Below are positions 17,725 through 26,688 of a stretch of DNA of 64,000 bases, piece by piece. The DNA is from GCA-2699365 sp036160955 (lineage in GTDB: Bacteria > Verrucomicrobiota > Verrucomicrobiia > Opitutales > Coraliomargaritaceae). How positions within the stretch are numbered: position 1 is the first letter of the stretch; the number at the start of each line of letters is the position of its first letter. Made by a program: the position numbers and the translations under genes. The notes beneath the pieces were generated by a model. The model did not search any database. It was not told the origin of the DNA and was given only the letters and a program-made list of their open reading frames with translations. The stretch covers positions 1-64,000 of the forward strand of contig JAYYDJ010000041.1 in the NCBI GenBank assembly GCA_036160955.1. Direction: 5' to 3'.

Positions 17725-19209
17725 TTAGAAGGGCCAAAGCCATGTTTTCTTCGCTTTTTTAGCACCAGATCCATCTAAATTGGGCTTTGGGTCCAAGTTA
17801 GGGTCACTGATTGTTTCTGTAGTAGGTTGATTTTCTAATGTATCTTCGCCTTGGCTAGTAGATATTTCTGGATTTTCACTCCAAAAAGGCCACCACCACG
17901 GATCGTCATTTTGTGCGGATACTATTTCATTAGCGGACTCTACTTCAGCTTCTTTTTTGGATTCAAAAGGCCAAGCCCAGCGCATAAAAGTACGCCCCCA
18001 ACCCTTATCTTCATTGGTCGTCTCAATTCCAGCAGCATTCGCCAGTTCTAGCATATGATCCGCCACAGCTTCGCGACCTTTTAGATGCTGCGTAAGCTTA
18101 GCGATCTCTGCAGGTGCAGCAGTTAGTACTTTAGTAGGAATACCATCGAGGGGGCGCCCTGGTTTGTAGCTATACATTACGAAGCCAAGGCCAACTGGGC
18201 TAAGAATTTTTCGCATTCCATTATCCCAACGCATGAAGATATCCTGCCCGTTCATAAGCCAGTCTCCTTTAAGGGTGCGATCCAACGAAGTGGATAGGCC
18301 ACCGAATCGCCCAATCACAATACGTTCCAGAGTATTATCGGCATGCTTAATAATCCAAGTACCACGGTAAAATTGTCTCGCCTGCTTGCGACTGGAAAAA
18401 GCGATACTGCCGCTGTATATTTCACGCTCATGTAAGTATGCGCTTAACCATTCACTCGGGACATTGTCTTTGCGGGTGCGTGCGGCAGATACAAAGCTCG
18501 TGGAGTCGGCGTCGATTGGAGTGCCATTGGCTATGCGCTTGTAGCTGAATTCACGATCGCCTTCACGCAGAATTGAATAGTGGCCACTATCCCAAACGAT
18601 ATGTAAATCACTGCCTTGCTTTGCCCAAGCGCCTCTTAATCCACGAGTGTTATTATCGCCTTGAGCTTCAGTGCTAGCAGCTGAGCGATCCTTCTCTATG
18701 GAAATATAGTTTAAGCTGTCTTTCGAATTGCCAACTTTCCATATTCCAAAAAAGTTCTTTGCTTTGTCGCGATCAGAGGCAAGAGCTTGCGAGGATGTTG
18801 GAGGTTTCGCCCACTGTCCTAGTATTTCCTTCGGTATTTGTTGAGCCGATTCGGTATAAATTTCTCTGCCGCTTGCATCAAAATAAGTAGCGTTAAACCC
18901 AGCATTTGTGCGCTTTAGTTTGTGCATGGTATTATCCTGCCATGTAAAAGTAGCCTCAGTTTCTGTACTTTCCCAGTTGCCTTGATATACCAAGCGGTCC
19001 GAATTATTTCCCCAGAAGTAAGAAGCCCTGCCTTGTTTTTTAACAATTAAAATAAGCTGGCTCGATTCAGGTGTGATTACCTGCCAAGAGCCTTGAAATA
19101 TAGTATTAATCGTTTGTGCGGGTAGACTTAAAGATGTACCTACTGTAGCTAGAGCAATACTCAGCGCTCGGTACAATCGCTTTTTACGCAAGCGTGGAAA
19201 AATAAACAT
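17725..19209 (-). CDS. Unrecognised exported protein with three G-x-W repeats and C-terminal WPF motifs
   Basis: I do not recognise this 494-residue family. A basic start and hydrophobic stretch to about residue 31 (ending SLPAQ) look like a signal peptide. Three divergent repeats of about 75 residues follow: 38-110 (FQGSWQV ... GNW ... TWQDNTMHKL), 153-225 (FFGIWKV ... GAW ... VWDSGHYSIL) and 280-348 (YRGTWII ... GDW ... RWDNGMRKIL). Each begins with G-x-W and has a W-D/Q-x-G/T core, suggesting small beta-sandwich or lipocalin-like units. The acidic C-terminus carries three Trp-Pro-Phe motifs: RWAWPF (410-415), WWWPFW (438-443) and the final WLWPF (490-494). It lies upstream of glyA and may be co-transcribed with it. 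Function unknown. Confidence 0.75.
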   Translation of the reverse strand: MFIFPRLRKKRLYRALSIALATVGTSLSLPAQTINTIFQGSWQVITPESSQLILIVKKQGRASYFWGNNSDRLVYQGNWESTETEATFTWQDNTMHKLKRTNAGFNATYFDASGREIYTESAQQIPKEILGQWAKPPTSSQALASDRDKAKNFFGIWKVGNSKDSLNYISIEKDRSAASTEAQGDNNTRGLRGAWAKQGSDLHIVWDSGHYSILREGDREFSYKRIANGTPIDADSTSFVSAARTRKDNVPSEWLSAYLHEREIYSGSIAFSSRKQARQFYRGTWIIKHADNTLERIVIGRFGGLSTSLDRTLKGDWLMNGQDIFMRWDNGMRKILSPVGLGFVMYSYKPGRPLDGIPTKVLTAAPAEIAKLTQHLKGREAVADHMLELANAAGIETTNEDKGWGRTFMRWAWPFESKKEAEVESANEIVSAQNDDPWWWPFWSENPEISTSQGEDTLENQPTTETISDPNLDPKPNLDGSGAKKAKKTWLWPF

Positions 19210-19315
19210 AGTAACTGCATATTTTTAGCTTCTTTCCCATGCAAGTATTATTCATAGCGAAATTGTCTGTCGCTGTTAGGTATTATAAAATCCAGTCGAA
19301 CAAATGTAAAAATTA

Positions 19316-20104
19316 CTATCTTGCGTCATCAGTAGCTGCTATTTGTGAGAAATCTAGTAAGCTTTGACTAATACTACCTCGTTCCAACGCGGCGCGATCG
19401 GTTTGATTGTGTGAGTCGATAATCGTTCCTTCAGAGTAGTGAAAACTAAATTTACCAGGTGAACCCATTTTGTAGAAACTACCCAAGCGAATCTTAGCTG
19501 GTGTTGTCATTTCGATTGGGCTATCATTTCGAGTCTCATAAGGAAAGTTTATATTTACGACTTTGCCATTATTTGGCGGATGTTTTAGAATTTGAATGGT
19601 CAACTCGAGTGCTCGCTGCCCGGCACATTCAAGGGACTTTGCAAATATTCCTTCAGTTCGTCCATTGTTGGCATGAATGTCATTAAATAGATCGATCGGC
19701 ACATATTTACTAAAAGCAATTGCTGGAAGTCCCCACTGAGCGCCTTCAATAGCTCCTGCTACTGTGCCAGAGCTAAGAATTAGTGTTTCCGTCGTATTGT
19801 ATCCTATATTGATGCCCGATAGTACAACATCTACTGGCTTATTAATGAGATGCCCAAGTGCAATGTTTACGCAGTCAGTGGGAGTGCCATTGACTGTCCA
19901 TGCTTCAACATCTTTACTGAAATATTCTGAATTTTTAACGACATCAACTTCTTTTCGGCGACTGATTGCTCTTCCAATCCAGCTTTGCTGGGTGGCGGGA
20001 GCAGCAACCGATACTGTAAAGTCCCGACTGATTGCTTTAACCAAGCAGTGAAGAAAAGCTGAATGGATACTATCATCATTGGTTATGAGTGCATGTGGTC
20101 TCAT
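19316..20104 (-). CDS. surE: 5'/3'-nucleotidase SurE
   Basis: SurE is a metal-dependent phosphatase acting on nucleoside monophosphates. The 262-residue protein has the metal-binding NDD (9-11), AWTVNGTPTDCVNIAL, LSGINIGYNT and the LSSGTVAGAIEG block that line the active site. The family's NDDG reads NDDS here, but the three metal ligands are kept. It lies upstream of no obvious partner; isoaspartyl methyltransferase, a common neighbour in other bacteria, is not in the window. Confidence 0.9.
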   Translation of the reverse strand: MRPHALITNDDSIHSAFLHCLVKAISRDFTVSVAAPATQQSWIGRAISRRKEVDVVKNSEYFSKDVEAWTVNGTPTDCVNIALGHLINKPVDVVLSGINIGYNTTETLILSSGTVAGAIEGAQWGLPAIAFSKYVPIDLFNDIHANNGRTEGIFAKSLECAGQRALELTIQILKHPPNNGKVVNINFPYETRNDSPIEMTTPAKIRLGSFYKMGSPGKFSFHYSEGTIIDSHNQTDRAALERGSISQSLLDFSQIAATDDAR

Positions 20105-20189
20105 GAGCTTGTGAAATTCTGGATAGAATTATTTTTAGTGAATGTAGCCAGTGCGGATCACATAAAAGAGAGCTTGCGTGGTAATACTT

Positions 20190-20651
20190 TTAAACTCCAT
20201 CAGGTCTTTGTAGTACCTTCAAAGGAGCTTCTTTAATTTGCTCGCGCACATTAATTGGTAATTCAATGCTCTGTAATGACCCATCTTCGTTGAGCTTTGC
20301 TAGTATGGTTGTCATATGTCCTTTGCCTGCTTGAGTTGCAGTTCCATCTGAATTGCATCGGTAAATCCGAAATTGATAATCAATTGCGCGATCTTTTACA
20401 GCTTTTACGGCTAAGTGAATTTCTACTGTATCACCAAATCGTAGGGGCGCTGTAAATTTGCATTCTGCTCGGGCTCGTGGCCACCCAGTTAACTTTCCAG
20501 GTTGGACTTTAATTAAGTCTAGTTTGTTGGCGGCAAAAAAGTCACGTTCTGCAAGTTCCATATATTTGAAGAAGTTTGAGAAGTGCACAAGTCCAGCCAT
20601 ATCGGTTTCTGAAAACTGAATTATGTGTTTTGATCGATGTTCGTAAGACAT
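20190..20651 (-). CDS. Acyl-CoA thioesterase, YbgC/4-hydroxybenzoyl-CoA type (hotdog fold)
   Basis: From the chosen start MSYEHRSKHII the protein has 153 residues. It matches the YbgC/FadM group: FSETDMAGLVHFSNFFKYME contains the catalytic aspartate in the D-x-x-G-x-V/H-x-x-x-Y/F pattern, and FTAPLRFGDTVEIHLAVKAV forms a hotdog strand pair. The enzymes hydrolyse short or medium acyl-CoA esters in the cytosol; the substrate here is unknown. An in-frame ATG 12 codons upstream adds a non-conserved extension and is less likely. It is 85 bp upstream of surE on the same strand. Confidence 0.85.
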   Translation of the reverse strand: MSYEHRSKHIIQFSETDMAGLVHFSNFFKYMELAERDFFAANKLDLIKVQPGKLTGWPRARAECKFTAPLRFGDTVEIHLAVKAVKDRAIDYQFRIYRCNSDGTATQAGKGHMTTILAKLNEDGSLQSIELPINVREQIKEAPLKVLQRPDGV

Positions 20652-20789
20652 GGGAAATAGATAGGTAAGAAGTCTTCTAAATTGCAATGCGTTTCATTCA
20701 TTATAGCTCGAGTTGCTTATCTTTAAAAATAGATTTACTCTAAATAATTACATGTTTTAGGTGTAGCACAGCTTATTGTTTGCATCTCT

Positions 20790-21905
20790 ATGATACATTT
20801 TTCAACCAGCGCAAAATTAGCACCTGTTCATTTATCTTTAGGCACCACCCTCTGGATTTATGTGCTCATCGCCTTCAATAATCATTTATATTCGGAGATT
20901 GTGCTATCGGAGGCACTTTCAGTGGAAGGCTATTTGGATGTATGTGCAGAGTATAATGATCTAAATCAATCTGCACCATCTTCAGGTCACAGTTCTCTCA
21001 ACGCCGATGAGTTGTCACTAAGCTTTATTGTGAAGCCTGGTTCTATTGTAAGTGGTCAATTAGATATTGCCTATGATGGCACCGATGGCAGTCAAGGCAT
21101 GCAACTGGACCAAGCGCTTGCAGTCATTCGGCTAGAGCATGGTGAGCTGACCATTGGGCAGTATGCATCCATGCTCGGGTTTGAGGCTTTTGACCCAACT
21201 GGACTCTACCAGTCTACGACGGCATATAACTTGGGTTTTATAGGAGATTTCTCAGTACTCAACCAGTATGCTTATGGGGTAAAGTATTCTTACATGACTG
21301 CTGTTAACTTTTTCGGCATTTCTTTGCAAAAGGGCGCTGCAGATATCGATGCAAATCCTTTACATAAGCCTTATGAGAATACTGATTCTATGGTGGAAGT
21401 TGCAACTGCTCAAGATTGGGGTGCGGGGCTGACGTCTTTTCTTGGAGGTGCTTATTGCAAGGACGATGGGGGTAATCGCTCGAGTTACTCGATCAACGCC
21501 TACATAACATATGAGAATCAGGCTTGGGTTTTTGCAGCAGAGCTAAATCGCTACAACTCAAAGGTTGGCTCACAACTGGGTGAACACATCAATCAGTCTG
21601 TATTAGTTCCTTTTACTGCGGGCAAAGAAAACGTCCTCCAATGGCTACTTATGGCAAACTATACTTACAGTGATAGAGCTTCTATCACTGCGCGAGTTTC
21701 AAGAAGTAAGCATGAGAGTGATTTGTTAAATACTGATGAAGGCATTAGAGCTGACTTTATCAAGTTCACAGCAGCACATAGGCAAGAGTTGACGGACAAT
21801 CTTACTATTATTTCTGAACTAAGCTTAATTGAGGCTGATTCACCTTTCGCGGGATTTCTAGTAGGCGGCGTCCAAGGGACTGCTCATATTCTTTTTACTT
21901 TTTAG
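20790..21905 (+). CDS. Putative OmpL-like outer-membrane porin (BBP2 type)
   Basis: A hydrophobic N-terminal segment (about 13-35) resembles a signal peptide. The rest of the 371 residues is alternating, aromatic-rich beta structure ending in an outer-membrane-like C-terminal HILFTF. The pattern LTIGQYASMLGFEAFDPTGL followed by QSTTAYNLGF is what the BBP2 (OmpL-like porin) family shows. Many bacteria of this group have several such porins for small solutes. The solute is not predictable. It is monocistronic, divergent from the thioesterase gene. Confidence 0.65.
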   Translation: MIHFSTSAKLAPVHLSLGTTLWIYVLIAFNNHLYSEIVLSEALSVEGYLDVCAEYNDLNQSAPSSGHSSLNADELSLSFIVKPGSIVSGQLDIAYDGTDGSQGMQLDQALAVIRLEHGELTIGQYASMLGFEAFDPTGLYQSTTAYNLGFIGDFSVLNQYAYGVKYSYMTAVNFFGISLQKGAADIDANPLHKPYENTDSMVEVATAQDWGAGLTSFLGGAYCKDDGGNRSSYSINAYITYENQAWVFAAELNRYNSKVGSQLGEHINQSVLVPFTAGKENVLQWLLMANYTYSDRASITARVSRSKHESDLLNTDEGIRADFIKFTAAHRQELTDNLTIISELSLIEADSPFAGFLVGGVQGTAHILFTF

Positions 21906-22063
21906 TAGAGCTATTAAGAATAGCTGGAGTTTGTGAAGTATTTTATTCTACTATTTAGAATATTAACACATCTACTTCATTCTTATGCTTAATTTTTAAT
22001 CTAATGGATGCTGTCGGTGTGTAACTTCTTGCCAATTAATTAGAGGTTATCTACTAACATTCC

Positions 22064-23317
22064 ATGAAAATCGTACTCGCTTACTCTGGAGGTCTAGACA
22101 CCTCAGTACTCGTTAGCTGGCTCAAAGAGCATTACTCTGCAGAGATTATTACTTTTGCAGCTGACGTTGGCCAAGGTGAAGAGCTAGATGGGCTTGCTGA
22201 GAAGGCAAAAGCTACTGGAGCTTCAGCTCACTATACGGTTGATTTAGTCGATGAGTTTGCCCGTGACTTCATTTATCCGATGCTTCGCGCGAATGCACTC
22301 TATGAAGGTCAATATTTTCTAGGTACTTCAATTGCTCGACCACTTATTGGAAAAGCTCATCTAGAGATCGCCGAGCGTGAGGGTGCAGATGCTGTTGCTC
22401 ATGGAGCGACTGGAAAGGGTAATGATCAAGTACGCTTCGAGCTCACTTATGCAGCTATAGCTCCAAAATTAGAAATCATTGCACCTTGGCGCATGGATGT
22501 TTTCCGTAAGGCCTTCCCGGGACGTACCGAGATGATTGACTACTGCCGCAAGCAATCGATCGATGTAGAGGCAAGTGCTTCAAAACCATATTCTATGGAT
22601 CGAAATTTGCTGCATATTTCTTATGAGGCAGGTATTTTGGAGGATCCATGGTTTGATCCGACTACGAACGATAATAAGGCAATGTACAAACTAACTTGCG
22701 CTCCTGAAGATGCACCTGAAGCTGCAGAATATGTAGAGCTTGACTTTGAGTGTGGAGATTGTGTTGCAGTTAATGGAGTGACTCTCTTACCGGCTCAGGT
22801 TATGCAAGAGCTTAACTTACTAGCTGGTAAACACGGAGTCGGGCGAGTCGATTTAATTGAAAACCGTTTTGTTGGTATGAAAAGTCGGGGCGTTTATGAA
22901 ACTCCAGGTGGTACAGTTCTGATGCATGCGCATCGTAACATGGAAACTTTAACAATGGATCGAGATCTGATGCACTTACGTGATAGCTTAATCCCTCGCT
23001 ACGCGAACTTAATTTATAATGGTTTTTGGTATGCACCAGAGCGAGAAGCTTTGCAGGCTTTTATTGATGATTCACAAAAAACGGTTACCGGCACAGTACG
23101 CTTGAAGCTCTACAAGGGCTCGATCACTACGGTTGGGCGTAAGTCGCCGCTTTCTCTATACGATGAAAATATAGCTTCTATGGAGGGAGTGCAGAGCGAT
23201 TATAACCCAGACGATGCGAGCGGGTTCATTCGTCTCAATGCGCTCCGACTGCGCCGCCGTGCGCTTGCCCAAGGTGGACCAGAGATAGCCTCTGAGAGTC
23301 AACTTGAACGCGAGTAA
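22064..23317 (+). CDS. argG: Argininosuccinate synthase
   Basis: ArgG condenses citrulline and aspartate with ATP hydrolysis to make argininosuccinate in arginine synthesis. The 417-residue protein starts MKIVLAYSGGLDTS with the PP-loop at residues 5-13, followed by THG/ATGKGNDQVRFEL, YSMDRNLLHISYEAG and a SPLSLYDENIASM C-terminal block. Length is normal. It is flanked by unrelated genes. The arginine pathway connects it to the carB remnant at the window start. Confidence 0.97.
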   Translation: MKIVLAYSGGLDTSVLVSWLKEHYSAEIITFAADVGQGEELDGLAEKAKATGASAHYTVDLVDEFARDFIYPMLRANALYEGQYFLGTSIARPLIGKAHLEIAEREGADAVAHGATGKGNDQVRFELTYAAIAPKLEIIAPWRMDVFRKAFPGRTEMIDYCRKQSIDVEASASKPYSMDRNLLHISYEAGILEDPWFDPTTNDNKAMYKLTCAPEDAPEAAEYVELDFECGDCVAVNGVTLLPAQVMQELNLLAGKHGVGRVDLIENRFVGMKSRGVYETPGGTVLMHAHRNMETLTMDRDLMHLRDSLIPRYANLIYNGFWYAPEREALQAFIDDSQKTVTGTVRLKLYKGSITTVGRKSPLSLYDENIASMEGVQSDYNPDDASGFIRLNALRLRRRALAQGGPEIASESQLERE

Positions 23318-23404
23318 GTACTGTATTTATTTTTTACGTTTATGGTATTAAGATAGCGTATCCATGCGCTGTTCCAATAGTCGTAGTTTAGTTCTTAACC
23401 AGTG

Positions 23405-24685
23405 TTACATTGAGAGCGTTTGGCTAACCTGAAATACACTTGTTACAATTCCAATTGCTATTAAAGCGACCAGTAAGAACGCAAAAATTAACGCACCTGA
23501 GGAGACAATGTTTGTAAGGCGCAATAGGCGCTTGCTTAGCTCTTCTCGAAAGCTTTTTGTTACCTCATGCATGCTTTCGCTTAAATTACCGGTGTCTTCA
23601 CCGACAGCAAGTATATCAAGGGCAATATCAGGCATAAATTGATTGCGCCTAAGGGCTTGAGCAATGGATAGGCCTTCATTGACCTGATGCCGGGCATTTT
23701 TGAATCGCGTGCGTAGCTCATAATTATGAACCGTTTTTTCAGTCAAACGTAAAGTTTCTGTAGTATTTATTCCACTTTCTAGCAGGGTGCTAATTAGATT
23801 GCTGGATTGAAATAAATCACTGTATCTAATAATTGCTCCTATTAGCGGCAGTTTCAAAAACCAGCGGTCGGTCTTTGCAAGGCCAACCCTTGTTAGGCGC
23901 CACTGTCGTAAGCTGATTGCTGTAACTACTATGAAGAGAATTAATAAGGGACCATAGTTCATAAGCAAACTAGAGCCATCGATTAATACCCGCGCGCTCA
24001 AAGTCATTTCAGAACCTAAGCGAGCAAGCATATTTTCGATCTGCGGAAGTAACACTGTTAAAAAAAGAATGACTACACCGATAGCGACGGTGCAGATAAA
24101 ACCAGGGTAGGCCATACTCGTTAACATCTTCTGACGAATGGTTTGTTTCTCTTCTAGGTAATCGATAACTTTTTTTAAGATAGGCGTGAGGTTACCAGTC
24201 GCTTCACCTGCTTCAACCACATAGCTCACTGAATTAGAAAAATACTTTGGTTGACGCGTTAATGCTCTGGCTAAAGTGCTGCCTTCGCTTAATTCGCGCC
24301 ACATAGCCTGAGCCAGAGTTCTTTGCTCAGTTTGCAAGAGACGCTTACTTAATATTTTAATGGAGTCCCCGATTGGAAGTCCAGAACTGTGGAGTTCCAT
24401 GAGTCGCTTGAGTAATTGTAATCCAACTTTTTCTCTAGGCTGGCTGCCTCGTTTTCCTAAGTTAGAATCGATGCTTGAATTTTGCGTACTATTTATAAAC
24501 CAGAGCATCTTATCTTTCAGACGACTCCAGTGGTTATTAACTTTTGGAATTATGACTTCTAGTGAGACTGGCTGTAGACCACGACGGCTCAGTGCTTGAA
24601 GTGCTTGGCGTCGATCACTTGCTTCTAGCATGCCTTGTTCTATATGGCCATCGGAGCTGCGCGTTGTATAATTAAATTCAGGCAT
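23405..24685 (-). CDS. Type II secretion / type IV pilus inner-membrane protein, GspF/PilC family
   Basis: The 426 residues begin with the family N-terminus MPEFNYTTRSSDGHIEQGML and the DRRQALQALSRRGLQP motif. Two GspF domains follow, each with membrane helices, around 185-215, 245-265 and 400-423. GEATGNL and GEDTGNLSESM are the family's conserved GE-x-x-G-x-L turns. The protein is the platform that couples the cytoplasmic ATPase to pseudopilus growth. No ATPase or secretin gene lies beside it, so the machine's other parts are elsewhere. The pseudopilin gene at 15.6 kb may work with it. Confidence 0.9.
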   Translation of the reverse strand: MPEFNYTTRSSDGHIEQGMLEASDRRQALQALSRRGLQPVSLEVIIPKVNNHWSRLKDKMLWFINSTQNSSIDSNLGKRGSQPREKVGLQLLKRLMELHSSGLPIGDSIKILSKRLLQTEQRTLAQAMWRELSEGSTLARALTRQPKYFSNSVSYVVEAGEATGNLTPILKKVIDYLEEKQTIRQKMLTSMAYPGFICTVAIGVVILFLTVLLPQIENMLARLGSEMTLSARVLIDGSSLLMNYGPLLILFIVVTAISLRQWRLTRVGLAKTDRWFLKLPLIGAIIRYSDLFQSSNLISTLLESGINTTETLRLTEKTVHNYELRTRFKNARHQVNEGLSIAQALRRNQFMPDIALDILAVGEDTGNLSESMHEVTKSFREELSKRLLRLTNIVSSGALIFAFLLVALIAIGIVTSVFQVSQTLSM

Positions 24686-24885
24686 AAAGTAATCGTTATT
24701 TTTGATGAGTAATAACTCGATCTATTATTGAGTCGATAATTTTAAGATTTATTGTGGGGTTATAAAAGATTGTATTACTGTTTAACCATTAGCCCATAGA
24801 GCGTGAGGTTGAGGTCATTTCGAGTATCTCTCATTAGTTTAATTATAATATTACATCTTATTTACAAAACTGGGGAGAATTTACC

Positions 24886-25920
24886 TTGAATCCAATTGTA
24901 GCCAACACTTACATGGACTTAATGAAATTACCCTATATCAAATTTCTCTGTTTTCTTCTTTTACTTTCAAGGGCTCTTAGTGCGCAAACTACTGTGACTT
25001 CTGATGTAGTCGGGTATCTTAAGATTCCTTGCTTAGGCGGTTCTGATACCGTTGTTGGTGTACCACTTCCTAAAAATACCGTGGTTAATTCGATCGTAGA
25101 CTCTGTTAATGTTGGAGCTTCTCAAATAACACTCTCCTTAATTACGATGACAGCATCCGAATACCAAGACTCCCATTTTGTGCGATTTGGTGATAACTCT
25201 AGTCTTGAAGGTGCTAAAATGACTATTAGCGCGAATACTAATGACACACTTACATTAGATCCTGTTAGTGGATACAATTTGAGCGATTTATCCACCGGCG
25301 ACGAACTAGCTATCATACCTCACACGACCTTATCCGAGCTATTTGAATCGGTTGCAACCATTCCTGATGGTACCGAAGTTTTATATTTTGATAGTACAGG
25401 TGCTTCCATAAACAAGTCATCTGTTGGCGGATATGTTTATTATGCGCCCACATGGTATGATGCTGATACTTTCACTGATGCTGGGCAAGCGGTACTTTTC
25501 CCTGACGATGCTTTGATTGTTAGAGTTCCAGGAGATGCTTCAAACGATTTTGATTTGATCTTGTCTGGTGCTGTTCCAAACGTCGGGCATAGCTTCCCAA
25601 TTGTCACATCTTCTGCTGGTGCGAACGACAATCTAGTTTCGCCACAGATTCCTACACCTGTAGCAATATCAACACTTTTCTCTAATCCATCAGATGGTGA
25701 TGAAATATTAGTTATTGATAATACTGTGCGGGCAATCAACAAGTCATCTTCTGCGGGCTATGTTTATTACTCTCCGTCTTGGTACAATTCGGATGATTTT
25801 AGCGTTTCCAACGATGTAAAATTAAACCCTTGGGAGCTAGCTGTTTATAGGCGTGCAGATCAAGGTGGGCAGTCTGCTGTTATATTTAGCGGACGAGATG
25901 ATTATTTAAATAACTTGTAA
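24886..25920 (+). CDS. TIGR02597-like secreted protein
   Basis: A secreted 344-residue protein with a signal peptide (LPYIKFLCFLLLLSRALSAQ) and the opening TTVTSDVVGYLKIPCLGGSD that I associate with TIGR02597, a Verrucomicrobia/Lentisphaerae family of unknown function. Two copies of an internal unit are visible: INKSSVGGYVYYAPTWYDAD and INKSSSAGYVYYSPSWYNSD. The TTG start is chosen because GGGGAG lies 8 nt upstream, one of few good Shine-Dalgarno sites here. ATG at 24922 would give a more usual signal peptide. A PEP-CTERM protein gene follows after 35 bp, so the two are probably one operon. Confidence 0.7.
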   Translation: MNPIVANTYMDLMKLPYIKFLCFLLLLSRALSAQTTVTSDVVGYLKIPCLGGSDTVVGVPLPKNTVVNSIVDSVNVGASQITLSLITMTASEYQDSHFVRFGDNSSLEGAKMTISANTNDTLTLDPVSGYNLSDLSTGDELAIIPHTTLSELFESVATIPDGTEVLYFDSTGASINKSSVGGYVYYAPTWYDADTFTDAGQAVLFPDDALIVRVPGDASNDFDLILSGAVPNVGHSFPIVTSSAGANDNLVSPQIPTPVAISTLFSNPSDGDEILVIDNTVRAINKSSSAGYVYYSPSWYNSDDFSVSNDVKLNPWELAVYRRADQGGQSAVIFSGRDDYLNNL

Positions 25921-25955
25921 TATCTAAATTAACACATTTAATTAAATATATTTAT

Positions 25956-26534
25956 ATGAAAAATTCACTCATCTCTGTAATTCTGTTATTATCAGCAGTA
26001 GCCCTCAATGCTACTGTAACTTTGCAAATTCGCACCCAACTAGCTAATTCTAGTGGGACAGCTACTAATGGCATGTATTGGGGAGTTCTTGTTGATTCAA
26101 CTGATGATGGTTTTGCTGTTACATCTACTGGAGAAATAACTGCATTTGATTTCACAACTAATGGTGTCTATGGTAACGATTCTTTCTTTGTTGGATCAAG
26201 CACCACAGTGTTAGCTATTCCTTTTGGCGGTACTGGTGTAGCAGCCAACACTAGCCCAATTACTCTCAGTGGTAACGTTTCAGCAGGGGATTCGTTTGGT
26301 ATCTTCTGGACAGACAAGGCTGGTGGTTCCGGTGTCGACGGTGATTCTTACGGTTTTGTTAGTGTTTCAGGAGCTGTTTTACCTGATGATGGTAGCACCA
26401 CTGCTTTCAATACAATATTTACTGGAGATCCTTACACAGCTCAAGGATCCATCATTCCAGAGCCTTCCATTTTTGCCCTTTTCTCAGGTATTTTTGCTCT
26501 TGGTGCAGTAATTTTGCGCAGACGCGCGGTTTAA
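25956..26534 (+). CDS. PEP-CTERM sorting domain protein
   Basis: The 192-residue exported protein has a signal peptide (about 1-19) and the complete C-terminal sorting tag: IIPEPS at 166-171, a hydrophobic helix (SIFALFSGIFALGAVIL) and the basic tail RRRAV. The tag is recognised by an exosortase, and one is encoded at 39.5 kb. The mature part is Thr/Ser/Gly-rich and beta-like, with no enzyme motif. Such proteins are thought to be delivered to the cell surface together with exopolysaccharide. The gene is closed by a strong terminator. Confidence 0.9.
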   Translation: MKNSLISVILLLSAVALNATVTLQIRTQLANSSGTATNGMYWGVLVDSTDDGFAVTSTGEITAFDFTTNGVYGNDSFFVGSSTTVLAIPFGGTGVAANTSPITLSGNVSAGDSFGIFWTDKAGGSGVDGDSYGFVSVSGAVLPDDGSTTAFNTIFTGDPYTAQGSIIPEPSIFALFSGIFALGAVILRRRAV

Positions 26535-26557
26535 AATAATCTAGGTCATAATTTTTA

Positions 26558-26582
26558 GCCTCGGTGCGCCGAGGCTTTTTTT
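26558..26582 (+). terminator. Intrinsic terminator after the PEP-CTERM gene
   Basis: GCCTCGG-tgcg-CCGAGGC forms a perfect 7-bp GC-rich stem followed by seven T residues. Confidence 0.9.
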
Positions 26583-26688
26583 ATAATTTTTGGAACCGTA
26601 TGTTTAACTTAGTGACTTCAAGTATTGAGCTTTAACTATTATATGGAAATCTCCCGCCTTTAATTATTCGCCATTAATCAATACTACT

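Noticed and set aside
17685..17774. Overlap between glyA and the WPF-repeat gene
   Set aside because: It disappears when glyA begins at its conserved MSQLK start; the extension is an in-frame upstream ATG only.
19316..20104. NDDS in place of NDDG as a dead SurE
   Set aside because: The metal ligands and all other motifs are intact, so a neutral substitution is more likely.
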